From Emticicia soli (lineage in GTDB: Bacteria; Bacteroidota; Bacteroidia; Cytophagales; Spirosomataceae), in assembly GCF_037860775.1 (NCBI RefSeq), contig NZ_JBBEWC010000006.1:1-64000 (forward strand): a stretch of DNA of 64,000 nt, in the 5' to 3' direction. This document shows, piece by piece, positions 1 to 7,458 of the stretch. The notes beneath the pieces are model-generated. The model made no database searches. It saw only the letters and a list, made by a program, of their open reading frames with translations, and was not told where the DNA came from. Made by a program: the position numbers and the translations under genes. How positions within the stretch are numbered: the stretch's first letter is position 1; each line of letters opens with the position of its first letter.

Positions 1-87
1 ACAAAAATCAAAAATATAACGAAAATTATACTTTTTCACTTGTTTGAATCATAGAAATCGCGGTAGAAAGTTTAAATTACCTGATTA

Positions 88-191
88 CTAAAATCCCGTA
101 GGGATGGTATATTCAATAATATATCATCCCTACGGGATTTTAGTTTCTACTTTAGCATTATTTTCTACCAATATAACATCCCTACGGGATT
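88..191. repeat. Inverted repeat with a third copy (ATCCCTACGGGAT family)
   Basis: A 19-bp arm at 88-106 is the exact reverse complement of 125-143. A third, 15-base copy (CATCCCTACGGGATT) lies at 177-191. The core ATCCC-N3-GGGAT is itself a short dyad. The arrangement resembles an intergenic REP-like element downstream of the minus-strand deoC gene, where it could fold as a transcript end. There is no transposase and no regular spacing. Confidence 0.7.
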
Positions 192-220
192 GAGCGCATT
201 GAATCTATATAATTCTTACT

Positions 221-892
221 TCAATACCCTTCTCCCCCATCAATACCTTTCAGAATAGCCACGCCTGATGATGTACCCAATCGCTCGGCCCCGGCATTAA
301 TAAATGCAATGGCCTGCTCATAGGTTTGTATCCCGCCTGAAGCCTTTATTTTTACATTTTCGGGCAATATCTGCCGCATGACTTCTACCTGTGCTAAATC
401 GGCTCCTTTGGGGGCAAAACCTGTTGATGTTTTCACAAAATCGGCACCGGCTTCTTCGCAAATCTCACAGGCAATGCTTAAATCAAAATTATCTAGGTAT
501 GCCGTTTCGATGATTACCTTCAGCAGGGCATCTTTGCTATGCACCAGTTCGGCCATTGTTTTTATTTCTTCTTTCACCGTCAGGTAGGCCATTGATTTAA
601 AAGCATTGATATTCATTACCATATCAAGCTCATTTGCACCATCAGCCAATGCTTGCCCGGCTTCTGCCAGTTTTATAGAAGTAGCATTATAACCCAACGG
701 AAAACCAATAACCGTACAAACTTTTGCCTCGCTATACACCAGTATATCTTTCACAAAGCGCACATAGTGCGGCGGCACGCAGGCTGCATAGAAGTTATGC
801 TTATAAATCTCTTCACACAACTTCCTGAAATCCATTTCGGTAGCCGTTGGTTTCAGTAGCGTATGGTCTATATATTGGGTAATGTTCTGCAT
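221..892 (-). CDS. deoC: Deoxyribose-phosphate aldolase
   Basis: Predicted class I aldolase that cleaves 2-deoxyribose-5-phosphate to glyceraldehyde-3-phosphate and acetaldehyde in cytosolic deoxynucleoside catabolism. The N-terminus ITQYIDHTLLKPTAT, the middle segment around GADFVKTSTGF and the Schiff-base lysine in VKIKASGGI are typical of DeoC. The C-terminal GTSSG phosphate-binding segment is present. I chose the start at 892, where the family N-terminus begins; an in-frame ATG ten codons upstream (922) would add a non-conserved tail. The product is about 223 residues, a normal family length. Downstream lies a REP-like inverted repeat. No other deo gene is nearby, so it probably acts as a single gene. 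Confidence 0.95.
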   Translation of the reverse strand: MQNITQYIDHTLLKPTATEMDFRKLCEEIYKHNFYAACVPPHYVRFVKDILVYSEAKVCTVIGFPLGYNATSIKLAEAGQALADGANELDMVMNINAFKSMAYLTVKEEIKTMAELVHSKDALLKVIIETAYLDNFDLSIACEICEEAGADFVKTSTGFAPKGADLAQVEVMRQILPENVKIKASGGIQTYEQAIAFINAGAERLGTSSGVAILKGIDGGEGY

Positions 893-1000
893 TTTTAATG
901 ATTGGGTTTTAATTTTAACCACTGAGTTGCTCGGAGCGACCGACGCTCGGTTTTACACAGAGTATCACAGAGTATTTTATTAACGCTGTGATAAATGTTC

Positions 1001-1903
1001 TCAAAAAAACATCTTATCAGCCAAACGAAAAGTATTACAATGTGCATCCACAATATCGGCAATGCGTGGTGAATAGCCACCGCCCATCGAAACCACTATT
1101 GGTAACTTATGCTGTATTGCTTGCTCAAAAACAAAGGCATCACGGCGCTTGCAGGCATCCATCGATACTTTCAGTTTTCCTAGCTTATCAGATGCCAGAA
1201 TATCTACACCCGAAATATAGAAAATAAACTGCGGTTTTACTTCTTCAATCAGCTTTGGCAATGTTTTGTAGAGCGTGCCAAGATACTGCTCGTCTTCGCA
1301 ATACGTAGGGAGTTCGATATCTAAATCTGATTTTTCTTTTTTGAGCGGATAATTCTCTTTGCCGTGCATCGAAAATGTAAAAACCCTTGGCTCGTTTTCA
1401 AAAATAACCGCCGTGCCATTACCCTGATGCACATCTAAATCAACTACCAGAATTTTGTTTACAAGCTTATTTTGGAGCAGATAATTTGCCGCTACGGCTA
1501 CATCGTTCAGCAAACAAAAGCCCTCGCCCCTATCGGCATAGGCGTGGTGCGTTCCTCCGGCAATATTCATCGAAATGCCCGATTCGAAAGCAAAAGTACA
1601 GCAATCAATTGTACCTTGGGTAATTATCCATTCTCGCTTTACCAACATTTCCGAAATCGGGAAACCAATGCGGCGTTCCATTCGGACATCAATCCGTAGG
1701 TTGAGCAAATCATCTACATATTGTTTATCATGCACACCCAACACCCATTTGGTACCTACCGAAGCAGGCACAAAAAAGTTTTCGGCCGTACAAGTGCCCT
1801 CGTACAACAATTGTTCATGAATCAATTCATACTTCATCATCGGAAACCGATGCCCTTCGGGCAACGGATGCGTGTAGATAGAATCATAAGCTATTTTAAG
1901 CAT
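1001..1903 (-). CDS. Histone deacetylase/AcuC family zinc hydrolase
   Basis: Zinc-dependent amidohydrolase of the arginase/deacetylase fold, predicted to remove acetyl or longer acyl groups from lysine, polyamines or small amides; the true substrate cannot be read from sequence. Hallmarks are the paired histidines in GGTHHAYADRGEGFC, the metal-binding DLDVHQGNGT segment, the later SGVDIL aspartate region and the glycine-rich MGGGYS. Length is 300 residues, typical of short bacterial class members. No signal peptide is seen, so it is cytosolic. It starts only 5 bp from the stop of the DoxX gene on the same strand and is probably cotranscribed with it and the DUF4834 gene. Confidence 0.9.
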   Translation of the reverse strand: MLKIAYDSIYTHPLPEGHRFPMMKYELIHEQLLYEGTCTAENFFVPASVGTKWVLGVHDKQYVDDLLNLRIDVRMERRIGFPISEMLVKREWIITQGTIDCCTFAFESGISMNIAGGTHHAYADRGEGFCLLNDVAVAANYLLQNKLVNKILVVDLDVHQGNGTAVIFENEPRVFTFSMHGKENYPLKKEKSDLDIELPTYCEDEQYLGTLYKTLPKLIEEVKPQFIFYISGVDILASDKLGKLKVSMDACKRRDAFVFEQAIQHKLPIVVSMGGGYSPRIADIVDAHCNTFRLADKMFF

Positions 1904-1908
1904 AGAAA

Positions 1909-2319
1909 CTATTTAAAAAGGCGGGCGTCTAATGAGTATTTCCCGGGTCCTGTCAGAAAAATAGCAATAAAACCAATAAGATATAATAAAGACTGTTCTT
2001 TATCACCGAGCGGGTCTTGACCATGAATCACAAAGGCTATTACCAGCATACAAACAATAAGTATGAGGGCCGACAAGCGGGTAAATAAACCAAGGATGAG
2101 TAATAAAGCGCAGAAGAACTCTGCAAAAATGGTAAGTGCCTGCGAACCAGCAGGACTTATATGCAAAGGGTCGGGGAAGTCGTGGTCGCCTGCCAGAAAA
2201 CTCTGCAACTTATTATAGCCGTGTGGAATTAATAATAAAGCGAAGCCTAGTCTTAAAATAAAAATGGCTAAACTTACCTGATTTGTTAGCACTATCGGTT
2301 TAAAAAACTTTTTAATCAT
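1909..2319 (-). CDS. DoxX family membrane protein
   Basis: Small 136-residue protein with four predicted transmembrane helices and the DoxX-type N-terminal helix containing RLGFALLLIPHGYNKL. The family is widespread in Bacteroidota; some members form membrane complexes linked to redox or quinone chemistry, but the role of this one is unknown. It lies 11 bp downstream of the DUF4834 gene and 5 bp upstream of the deacetylase gene, all on the minus strand, so the three probably share a transcript. The charged C-terminus (LDARLFK) is short. Assignment to the family is sound; any specific function would be a guess. Confidence 0.85.
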   Translation of the reverse strand: MIKKFFKPIVLTNQVSLAIFILRLGFALLLIPHGYNKLQSFLAGDHDFPDPLHISPAGSQALTIFAEFFCALLLILGLFTRLSALILIVCMLVIAFVIHGQDPLGDKEQSLLYLIGFIAIFLTGPGKYSLDARLFK

Positions 2320-2330
2320 TATTCAGTCTA

Positions 2331-2567
2331 CTATTTAACTTCTTCAAAATCAACATATTGCCCGCCCTCGTAGCCACCTTTTTTGTCTGACTGCTGAGTT
2401 GGTTTTACTTTGATATCACCTTCTTTTCCACGCTGTTTTTCCATTATATCGTTATAGCGTTTTTGCTCTTTGGCAATTTGTTTACCTACCAACAGGTTGA
2501 ACAGGAAGTTTCTGAACACCGGTACAAAAACTATCAGTAAGAGAAATATGAGAATGTATTTAAACAT
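2331..2567 (-). CDS. DUF4834-like small membrane-anchored protein
   Basis: A 78-residue protein with one N-terminal hydrophobic helix (about residues 3-26) followed by a charged, flexible tail rich in K, E, Q and G. The tail ends in a GGYEGGQYVDFEEVK-like motif characteristic of the DUF4834 family of Bacteroidota. No catalytic residues are visible. It is the first gene of a probable operon with the DoxX and deacetylase genes. Function is unknown; the single helix and acidic C-terminal motif suggest a membrane adaptor, which is inference only. Confidence 0.8.
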   Translation of the reverse strand: MFKYILIFLLLIVFVPVFRNFLFNLLVGKQIAKEQKRYNDIMEKQRGKEGDIKVKPTQQSDKKGGYEGGQYVDFEEVK

Positions 2568-2682
2568 GACCTTAGTTCCCGTACGGGGAATTTAAAATAA
2601 AACTAATAAACTCTACAAATGTAATTTGTTTATGTAAAGATAATACAATCAATCACAAAAATTAATTCCCTATGCTTTACGC

Positions 2683-3963
2683 TTAAGAAACCCCTATCAG
2701 CTTCAATAAAATATTTAATGTTGAGGGGTCGCTTGGGCGAACGGCATCAGGCTGAACAATTGTTCCGTTTTTGTCGATTATCATATAACGAGGAATACCA
2801 TTGATTTGGTATTTTTTTACTACTTCCGAAGCCCAACCACCTTCCGAAAAACCGTGGTCTCCGTTGTCTAGTTGTAGCTTTTCAACAGCATTTTTCCAGT
2901 TAGCAGGGTCATCGTCAATCGAAATATACAAAAACACAATGTTTTTCTTCTGCTTATCAGAAAGCGAACTATGTAGTTTTTTAGAGAATGGGAACTCCTG
3001 ACGACAAGGCCCACACCAGCTTGCCCAGAAGTCGACATAAATAACTTTGCCTTTGTACTTGGCAAAATTAAACTGCTTGCCATTCATATCGGTCAGCACA
3101 GGGTAATCGCCTGTGTTAAGCAATTCTTTCTTGCTCTGCCCTTTTTCTTCTTTCTTTTTGCTGGCAACTTCTTCTTTCTTATTCAGTGTCTCCTGACAAT
3201 GGCTTATCAGCAATTTACGGTAGCCTTCGGCTGAAACCTGACTAATCCAGTATTTAGCCGCTGAGGCTGTAATGCGCCCACAATTATCGTACATCAATTG
3301 TGAGAGTGTATAATCTAAAACTTTGCCTTTCAGGTATTTTAATGCATAATTGCTTTTGTCTGAAATGGCCTTCACTTGGTCAGCGTATTTTACAAACTTT
3401 TGCTCTTGCGAATTGAAATAGGTAACAAAAAACGGCAGGAAATTACGGTAACTCTCTGAAATCAACAGACTTTCGTCTTGTATCTTTTGTGGGTCTAAGT
3501 CTTCAATCATTACCGATGGCAACGAAACCACACGTGCCAGTTTGGTATCTTGGTTACTTCTGATGATTGAATAGGCCAGCAATAAATGCCAGTAGTTCCA
3601 GCGGATATTGCTTTCTACAAGTTTCTGGAAATCGGCTAAAAGTTTATCTTTTGCAGGATAATTATTCAGAAAACCCAATTGTTTTTTACGCTCATCGTAT
3701 AGGCTCATTTCCCAATCATCAACATTGGTAGCCATGAGTTGCTTATAACGTGTATTTTTTTGGAACAACTCCGGGAATTGTTTTTTGAACTCAGCCATAA
3801 AAGTCTGGCTTTCCGGCGCTTGCATCAGGCCGTTGAGTTTACTAATCAGTTCGGTTTCACCCGATTGAGCAAATATATCTGTACTATCACCCTCTGAAAA
3901 GCCGATAGTTTGTGCCGAAGACAAAACGGGTATCAGTAAATATAAGAGTATTCTTTTTAGCAT
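2683..3963 (-). CDS. Secreted TlpA-like thioredoxin-fold protein
   Basis: A 426-residue protein with an N-terminal signal peptide (MLKRILLYLLIPVLSSAQ), a helical region of about 270 residues of unknown fold and a C-terminal thioredoxin domain from about residue 285. The CXXC active site is in WASWCGPCRQE near residue 316, and the cis-proline segment is INGIPRYMI. This layout is common in Bacteroidota periplasmic TlpA/ResA-like proteins that reduce disulfides or support cytochrome c maturation. A Lys/Glu-rich linker (KKEEVASKKKEEKGQ) precedes the thioredoxin domain. It sits 104 bp downstream of the rubredoxin-fusion gene; whether it is functionally linked to that gene is unclear. Confidence 0.88.
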   Translation of the reverse strand: MLKRILLYLLIPVLSSAQTIGFSEGDSTDIFAQSGETELISKLNGLMQAPESQTFMAEFKKQFPELFQKNTRYKQLMATNVDDWEMSLYDERKKQLGFLNNYPAKDKLLADFQKLVESNIRWNYWHLLLAYSIIRSNQDTKLARVVSLPSVMIEDLDPQKIQDESLLISESYRNFLPFFVTYFNSQEQKFVKYADQVKAISDKSNYALKYLKGKVLDYTLSQLMYDNCGRITASAAKYWISQVSAEGYRKLLISHCQETLNKKEEVASKKKEEKGQSKKELLNTGDYPVLTDMNGKQFNFAKYKGKVIYVDFWASWCGPCRQEFPFSKKLHSSLSDKQKKNIVFLYISIDDDPANWKNAVEKLQLDNGDHGFSEGGWASEVVKKYQINGIPRYMIIDKNGTIVQPDAVRPSDPSTLNILLKLIGVS

Positions 3964-4067
3964 AGCGTTGGCATGTTAAATTATCTTGTCGGTTTCACTC
4001 AAAATAGAATAACAAATTAACGAAAATCTACGCCAAAGATTGAGAAGAATTGAATAAAATAAACTTA

Positions 4068-5534
4068 CTACACCAAACTCCCCTCAACTTCAATCACTCT
4101 AAAATCGTCCTTATTGGTTTCGCAGGTTGGGCAGGTGTAGCTATCAGGTAGGTTTTCGAAAGGCACGCCCGCTGGAATATCATTCAGCAAATCGCCGAAG
4201 TCTTTGTCATAAATGGTGTAACAGCATGGGCATTGATGCACCAATTTTGTACTTGGGCTTTGTATTGCATCAAGCTTATGGTCGTCTTTTAGTCCGGCGG
4301 CTTTTATCTGGTTTTCGGCTATCAGATTGTTGTATTTCAATACGCAACGTCTTAATTGCTCGCCAACATTGAAGCGCCAAACCCCTTGGGCAAAATACTT
4401 TTTGGTACGGCCATTAGGGTTGAAATCTTCGGTGTACGAAATATCATAAACTTCATATAGCGGAATAAGATTAAAGAGTTTAAAGCTCCGTTTCATGAGC
4501 ATTATTGATGCATAAACTTCTGTTCGTGGGCGGGTTTTGATACCAAAGCACAAGCCAAAAGTGCGTAAATCAATGGCATCGAAACCTCGCACAATAGCAG
4601 CTTTTAAACTTAGTGCTTCGTCTGAATCATCTTCTACCTGCCAGTTAAGTTCGTTGGCAGCGTGGCGCACATTGATATTAAATTCTGATAATACATTGCT
4701 CCATTTCCAGCGGTCGGTTTCTTGGATGCCTTTAATTATCAGCGATTTGAATGGCGTAAGACAAATCTCCCCTATTTTGGTTTCTTGGCACAGCGCACAT
4801 ATTTTTATCAGAAAATCGACCGAAAAAGATTCGTTCCTGCGATAAATGCCCAGCCACGTTTTTTTTCCATAACGGTTGAAGCCTTCATAATAAGGCAAAC
4901 TGAAACGGGCAGGTACAAGCTCGGTTTCGATAGGTGCAGAAATGGCTATAGGCAGGTTTTCGAGCAGGCTTTCAATGGCTTTGTTTTCTGTGTGCTCATG
5001 CACCAATAGTTGCTCTTCTAAATGCTGACAAACCTTGGCAATTTCGTTCGAAAAAACCAGCCGTTTGAAACTCACCAGTTGGTTGCTTTTAGGAATACGC
5101 ACATACAAATACCAGAAATTGGGCGTAGGCGAAGCGATAAAGTTAAGATGCCCCGAAAAAAACGGGCTAAAACTCTGGTCGGCATCAGAGATATTAATTT
5201 TTAACTGCGGACGGTACTCAAACGTATCCTGAATATCTTTGTAGATACCCTCTGTGAGCCAGTTGCCTTTCTGAAAAACCTCTTCGGCCACGTAAGAACT
5301 CACAATGTTGGGGTACTGATTACTATCGACCTGAAAATCGACACCCAGCGATTCCATTGCTTTACCAAATGCCTTCCCTAAATTGTGCGGCACATAAAAC
5401 AACATTTGCTGGCGCAGGCCAAAACGCACACTTTCCACTTGTGCACGTCGGGCTGCTGTCAATATCTCTTTCATTTCGGCAGGCGATGCAATACCGCCTT
5501 TGAAATTGATTCGAATCAAATAGTAATCATGCAT
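4068..5534 (-). CDS. Degenerate nitrite/sulfite reductase-like protein fused to rubredoxin
   Basis: A 488-residue protein with two parts. Residues 1 to about 400 resemble the ferredoxin-type half domain plus hemoprotein domain of nitrite/sulfite reductases (N-terminus with GGIASPAEMKEIL, then YPNIVSSYVAEEV and RPQLKINISD). I cannot find the paired CX5C/CX3C cysteines that hold the 4Fe-4S-siroheme centre, whereas they are plain in NirB of this same window. Residues about 430-485 form a rubredoxin domain with CPCC (about 436) and CPTC (about 471) knuckles. The gene is 11 bp downstream of the PKD lipoprotein gene and close to the nitrate reductase. It probably carries electrons or acts as a non-catalytic partner in nitrate assimilation; that role is inferred from position. 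Confidence 0.75.
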   Translation of the reverse strand: MHDYYLIRINFKGGIASPAEMKEILTAARRAQVESVRFGLRQQMLFYVPHNLGKAFGKAMESLGVDFQVDSNQYPNIVSSYVAEEVFQKGNWLTEGIYKDIQDTFEYRPQLKINISDADQSFSPFFSGHLNFIASPTPNFWYLYVRIPKSNQLVSFKRLVFSNEIAKVCQHLEEQLLVHEHTENKAIESLLENLPIAISAPIETELVPARFSLPYYEGFNRYGKKTWLGIYRRNESFSVDFLIKICALCQETKIGEICLTPFKSLIIKGIQETDRWKWSNVLSEFNINVRHAANELNWQVEDDSDEALSLKAAIVRGFDAIDLRTFGLCFGIKTRPRTEVYASIMLMKRSFKLFNLIPLYEVYDISYTEDFNPNGRTKKYFAQGVWRFNVGEQLRRCVLKYNNLIAENQIKAAGLKDDHKLDAIQSPSTKLVHQCPCCYTIYDKDFGDLLNDIPAGVPFENLPDSYTCPTCETNKDDFRVIEVEGSLV

Positions 5535-5545
5535 AATAAATCTGT

Positions 5546-7369
5546 TTAGTTTTCGCAGCCTCCAATGCCACTTAAAAACACACTGCCGACATCAACCCTG
5601 AAACCCGGCTTGAGTAAAATATGCTTTTCGGCTTTATAAATAACATTGGCCCCCGAGTAAATCAGGTTATTGGCCTGTATCGTTTTTGCGCCCTTAATAC
5701 TTGCATTGCCACTTATCGGATTAGTGATAATATAAGGGTCGGCAATTGAAATGACACTTTGCTTACTTGTGCTTCCCTGCGGATTTCTGGTGGTAAGTGT
5801 TACGTTATAATTACCTGCCGTTGCATACTGATGTACCGGATTCTTTTCGGTAGAGGTAGTACCATCGCCAAAATTCCAGAGGTAGGTCATAGGCTCATTA
5901 GCTGATTGATTCTGAAAGCTGAACTTTCTCAAACAATTGTCAGACTGTATCGCCAGAAAATTACTGACTGGTGCTACCAGTTTAGGCAAGGTAACTTTCC
6001 ATAGGTTAGCCGCTAAATCTACCACATAAATCACGTTGCCCACTTTTTCGGCATCGGTGAGTTTTATAAAACCCGTAATGAGCCTTTTGGTACTTACTTT
6101 ATAATTGTTGCTAGCGGCATCATACACCAGTTTTAGCTGGCATAAATCACCGGCTCTGTCTTCGTCAGGCAAGTAACCGCCTTCTCCTTCGGGCGAATAG
6201 GCGAGCATAAAGCCCGAACCCGTGTAAGGCATTTGTAAGGTACTATCAATATCAAAAACCAAACCTGAGGGCGAGCGGTGCCCTGTAAAAGTTGTTATCT
6301 CCGCCGATTGATACATAGTTCCTGTTGATGGATTGCGAACCCAATTGGCATCGGGACCTATGTTTTTGATTGGCTCAACAAACGTAACGCCTGATGGCCT
6401 TGCCGGATAACCGGGGTCGTTATAGAATATATTTCGGGCAAGGGCATCGGCAGGTATCAGTTTATCCTGACTTGCATTGTAGGGCGTGTACTGCATAGGT
6501 GTATCGTTCCCGCCTATTCGCCACGGAAAACCGTAGTGTTTATCTTTTTGCAACCAGTTCATTTCTTCAGGGTCGTCTCTGTCGCCAGAGTTCTCAATGC
6601 CAAACAATCGGTTTTCGCTATTAAAAGCCATATCAAACTCATTTCGCACGCCTCGGGCAAATACAAAACCGCTGTTGGTTAACGCAGTTTCATCATTTGG
6701 AAGTTGAATATTTGTAGCATTGATAGGAATACGGAATATCTTGGCAGTGAGCGGCACTTCTCTTAAACCAATATAATTACCTGAGTTTTTTACCTCGCCG
6801 TGGTCGGTACGAGACCCGCTGGCTATATAAACAGAATCTTTGTTGGGCGACAAACAGATTCCGGCAAAGGCGTGGTCGAACAAAGTGCCTGACGATGGAT
6901 AGACATCTGTTTTCAGCATGGTAGTCCATTGGCGCTCTCCGTTAGGCAAGATAGTACATTTCTCAACTACGCCATAGCCATCAGAGCTGTTTTCGTAGTT
7001 ATGATTCCCGACAAGAATAAATGTATTATTATAAAAAACCATCCCCTGCAAATAGTTAATTTGGTGTTCGTTAGGCGGCAGAAAGCCACTTTCTTCGCCT
7101 GCTACGCCGTTTACAATCGGCACTTTAAAAACCCAGCCGTCAATATTACAGGTGTATAAAGTATTGGTGGCAGGGTCGTGTACAACCCGAACGGGCAAAT
7201 GCCCCAGTTTCTTAAAAAGACTTATACTTACATCTGATTGTGTGGGGGTAATGGCCGACGGCAAAACGTCTTCGCCTTTTCCGCCTTTTTTGTATTCGTC
7301 ATAAGATTTTTCTTGTGCACAAGCAATTAGATTAATAGAAGTCATTAGTACCAACAAGGTGTTTTTCAT
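5546..7369 (-). CDS. Lipoprotein with sugar-dehydrogenase-like beta-propeller and PKD domain
   Basis: A 607-residue secreted protein. The signal peptide ends in LIAC, a lipobox, so the mature protein is a likely lipoprotein. Residues about 45-460 resemble the soluble glucose/sorbosone dehydrogenase propeller (GVRNEFDMAF, GENSGD-like and DHAFAGI segments). Residues about 480-545 are a PKD domain (YLWNFGDGTTSTEKNPVHQY). A short C-terminal region with repeated hydrophobic turns ends in GGC. Family members use PQQ or calcium to oxidise sugars, but the cofactor residues cannot be confirmed here. The gene has its own candidate promoter upstream and is 11 bp from the rubredoxin-fusion gene. Why it sits inside a nitrate region is unclear. 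Confidence 0.75.
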   Translation of the reverse strand: MKNTLLVLMTSINLIACAQEKSYDEYKKGGKGEDVLPSAITPTQSDVSISLFKKLGHLPVRVVHDPATNTLYTCNIDGWVFKVPIVNGVAGEESGFLPPNEHQINYLQGMVFYNNTFILVGNHNYENSSDGYGVVEKCTILPNGERQWTTMLKTDVYPSSGTLFDHAFAGICLSPNKDSVYIASGSRTDHGEVKNSGNYIGLREVPLTAKIFRIPINATNIQLPNDETALTNSGFVFARGVRNEFDMAFNSENRLFGIENSGDRDDPEEMNWLQKDKHYGFPWRIGGNDTPMQYTPYNASQDKLIPADALARNIFYNDPGYPARPSGVTFVEPIKNIGPDANWVRNPSTGTMYQSAEITTFTGHRSPSGLVFDIDSTLQMPYTGSGFMLAYSPEGEGGYLPDEDRAGDLCQLKLVYDAASNNYKVSTKRLITGFIKLTDAEKVGNVIYVVDLAANLWKVTLPKLVAPVSNFLAIQSDNCLRKFSFQNQSANEPMTYLWNFGDGTTSTEKNPVHQYATAGNYNVTLTTRNPQGSTSKQSVISIADPYIITNPISGNASIKGAKTIQANNLIYSGANVIYKAEKHILLKPGFRVDVGSVFLSGIGGCEN

Positions 7370-7394
7370 GCAGATAAGCGTATTTGTGTGAACA

Positions 7395-7423
7395 CAAATT
7401 TAATTAAATACTGCATATTCAAA
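7395..7423 (-). promoter_or_regulatory. Candidate Bacteroidota promoter for the PKD lipoprotein gene
   Basis: Read on the minus strand there is TAAATTTG (7395-7402), matching the -7 consensus TAnnTTTG, with TTTG (7420-7423) 17 bases upstream as the -33 element. It lies 26 bp upstream of the start codon. The match is by eye and unsupported by any transcript data. Confidence 0.5.
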
Positions 7424-7458
7424 AGCATTTGCGCCGCTTCTTTATTAAATATTAAGCC

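Noticed and set aside
88..191. CRISPR-like repeat array
   Set aside because: Only three copies of a 15-19 bp word, in both orientations and with unequal short spacers; no cas gene nearby.
1001..1903. Acetoin utilisation operon
   Set aside because: Only the AcuC/HDAC-like gene is present; no acuA or acuB partner.
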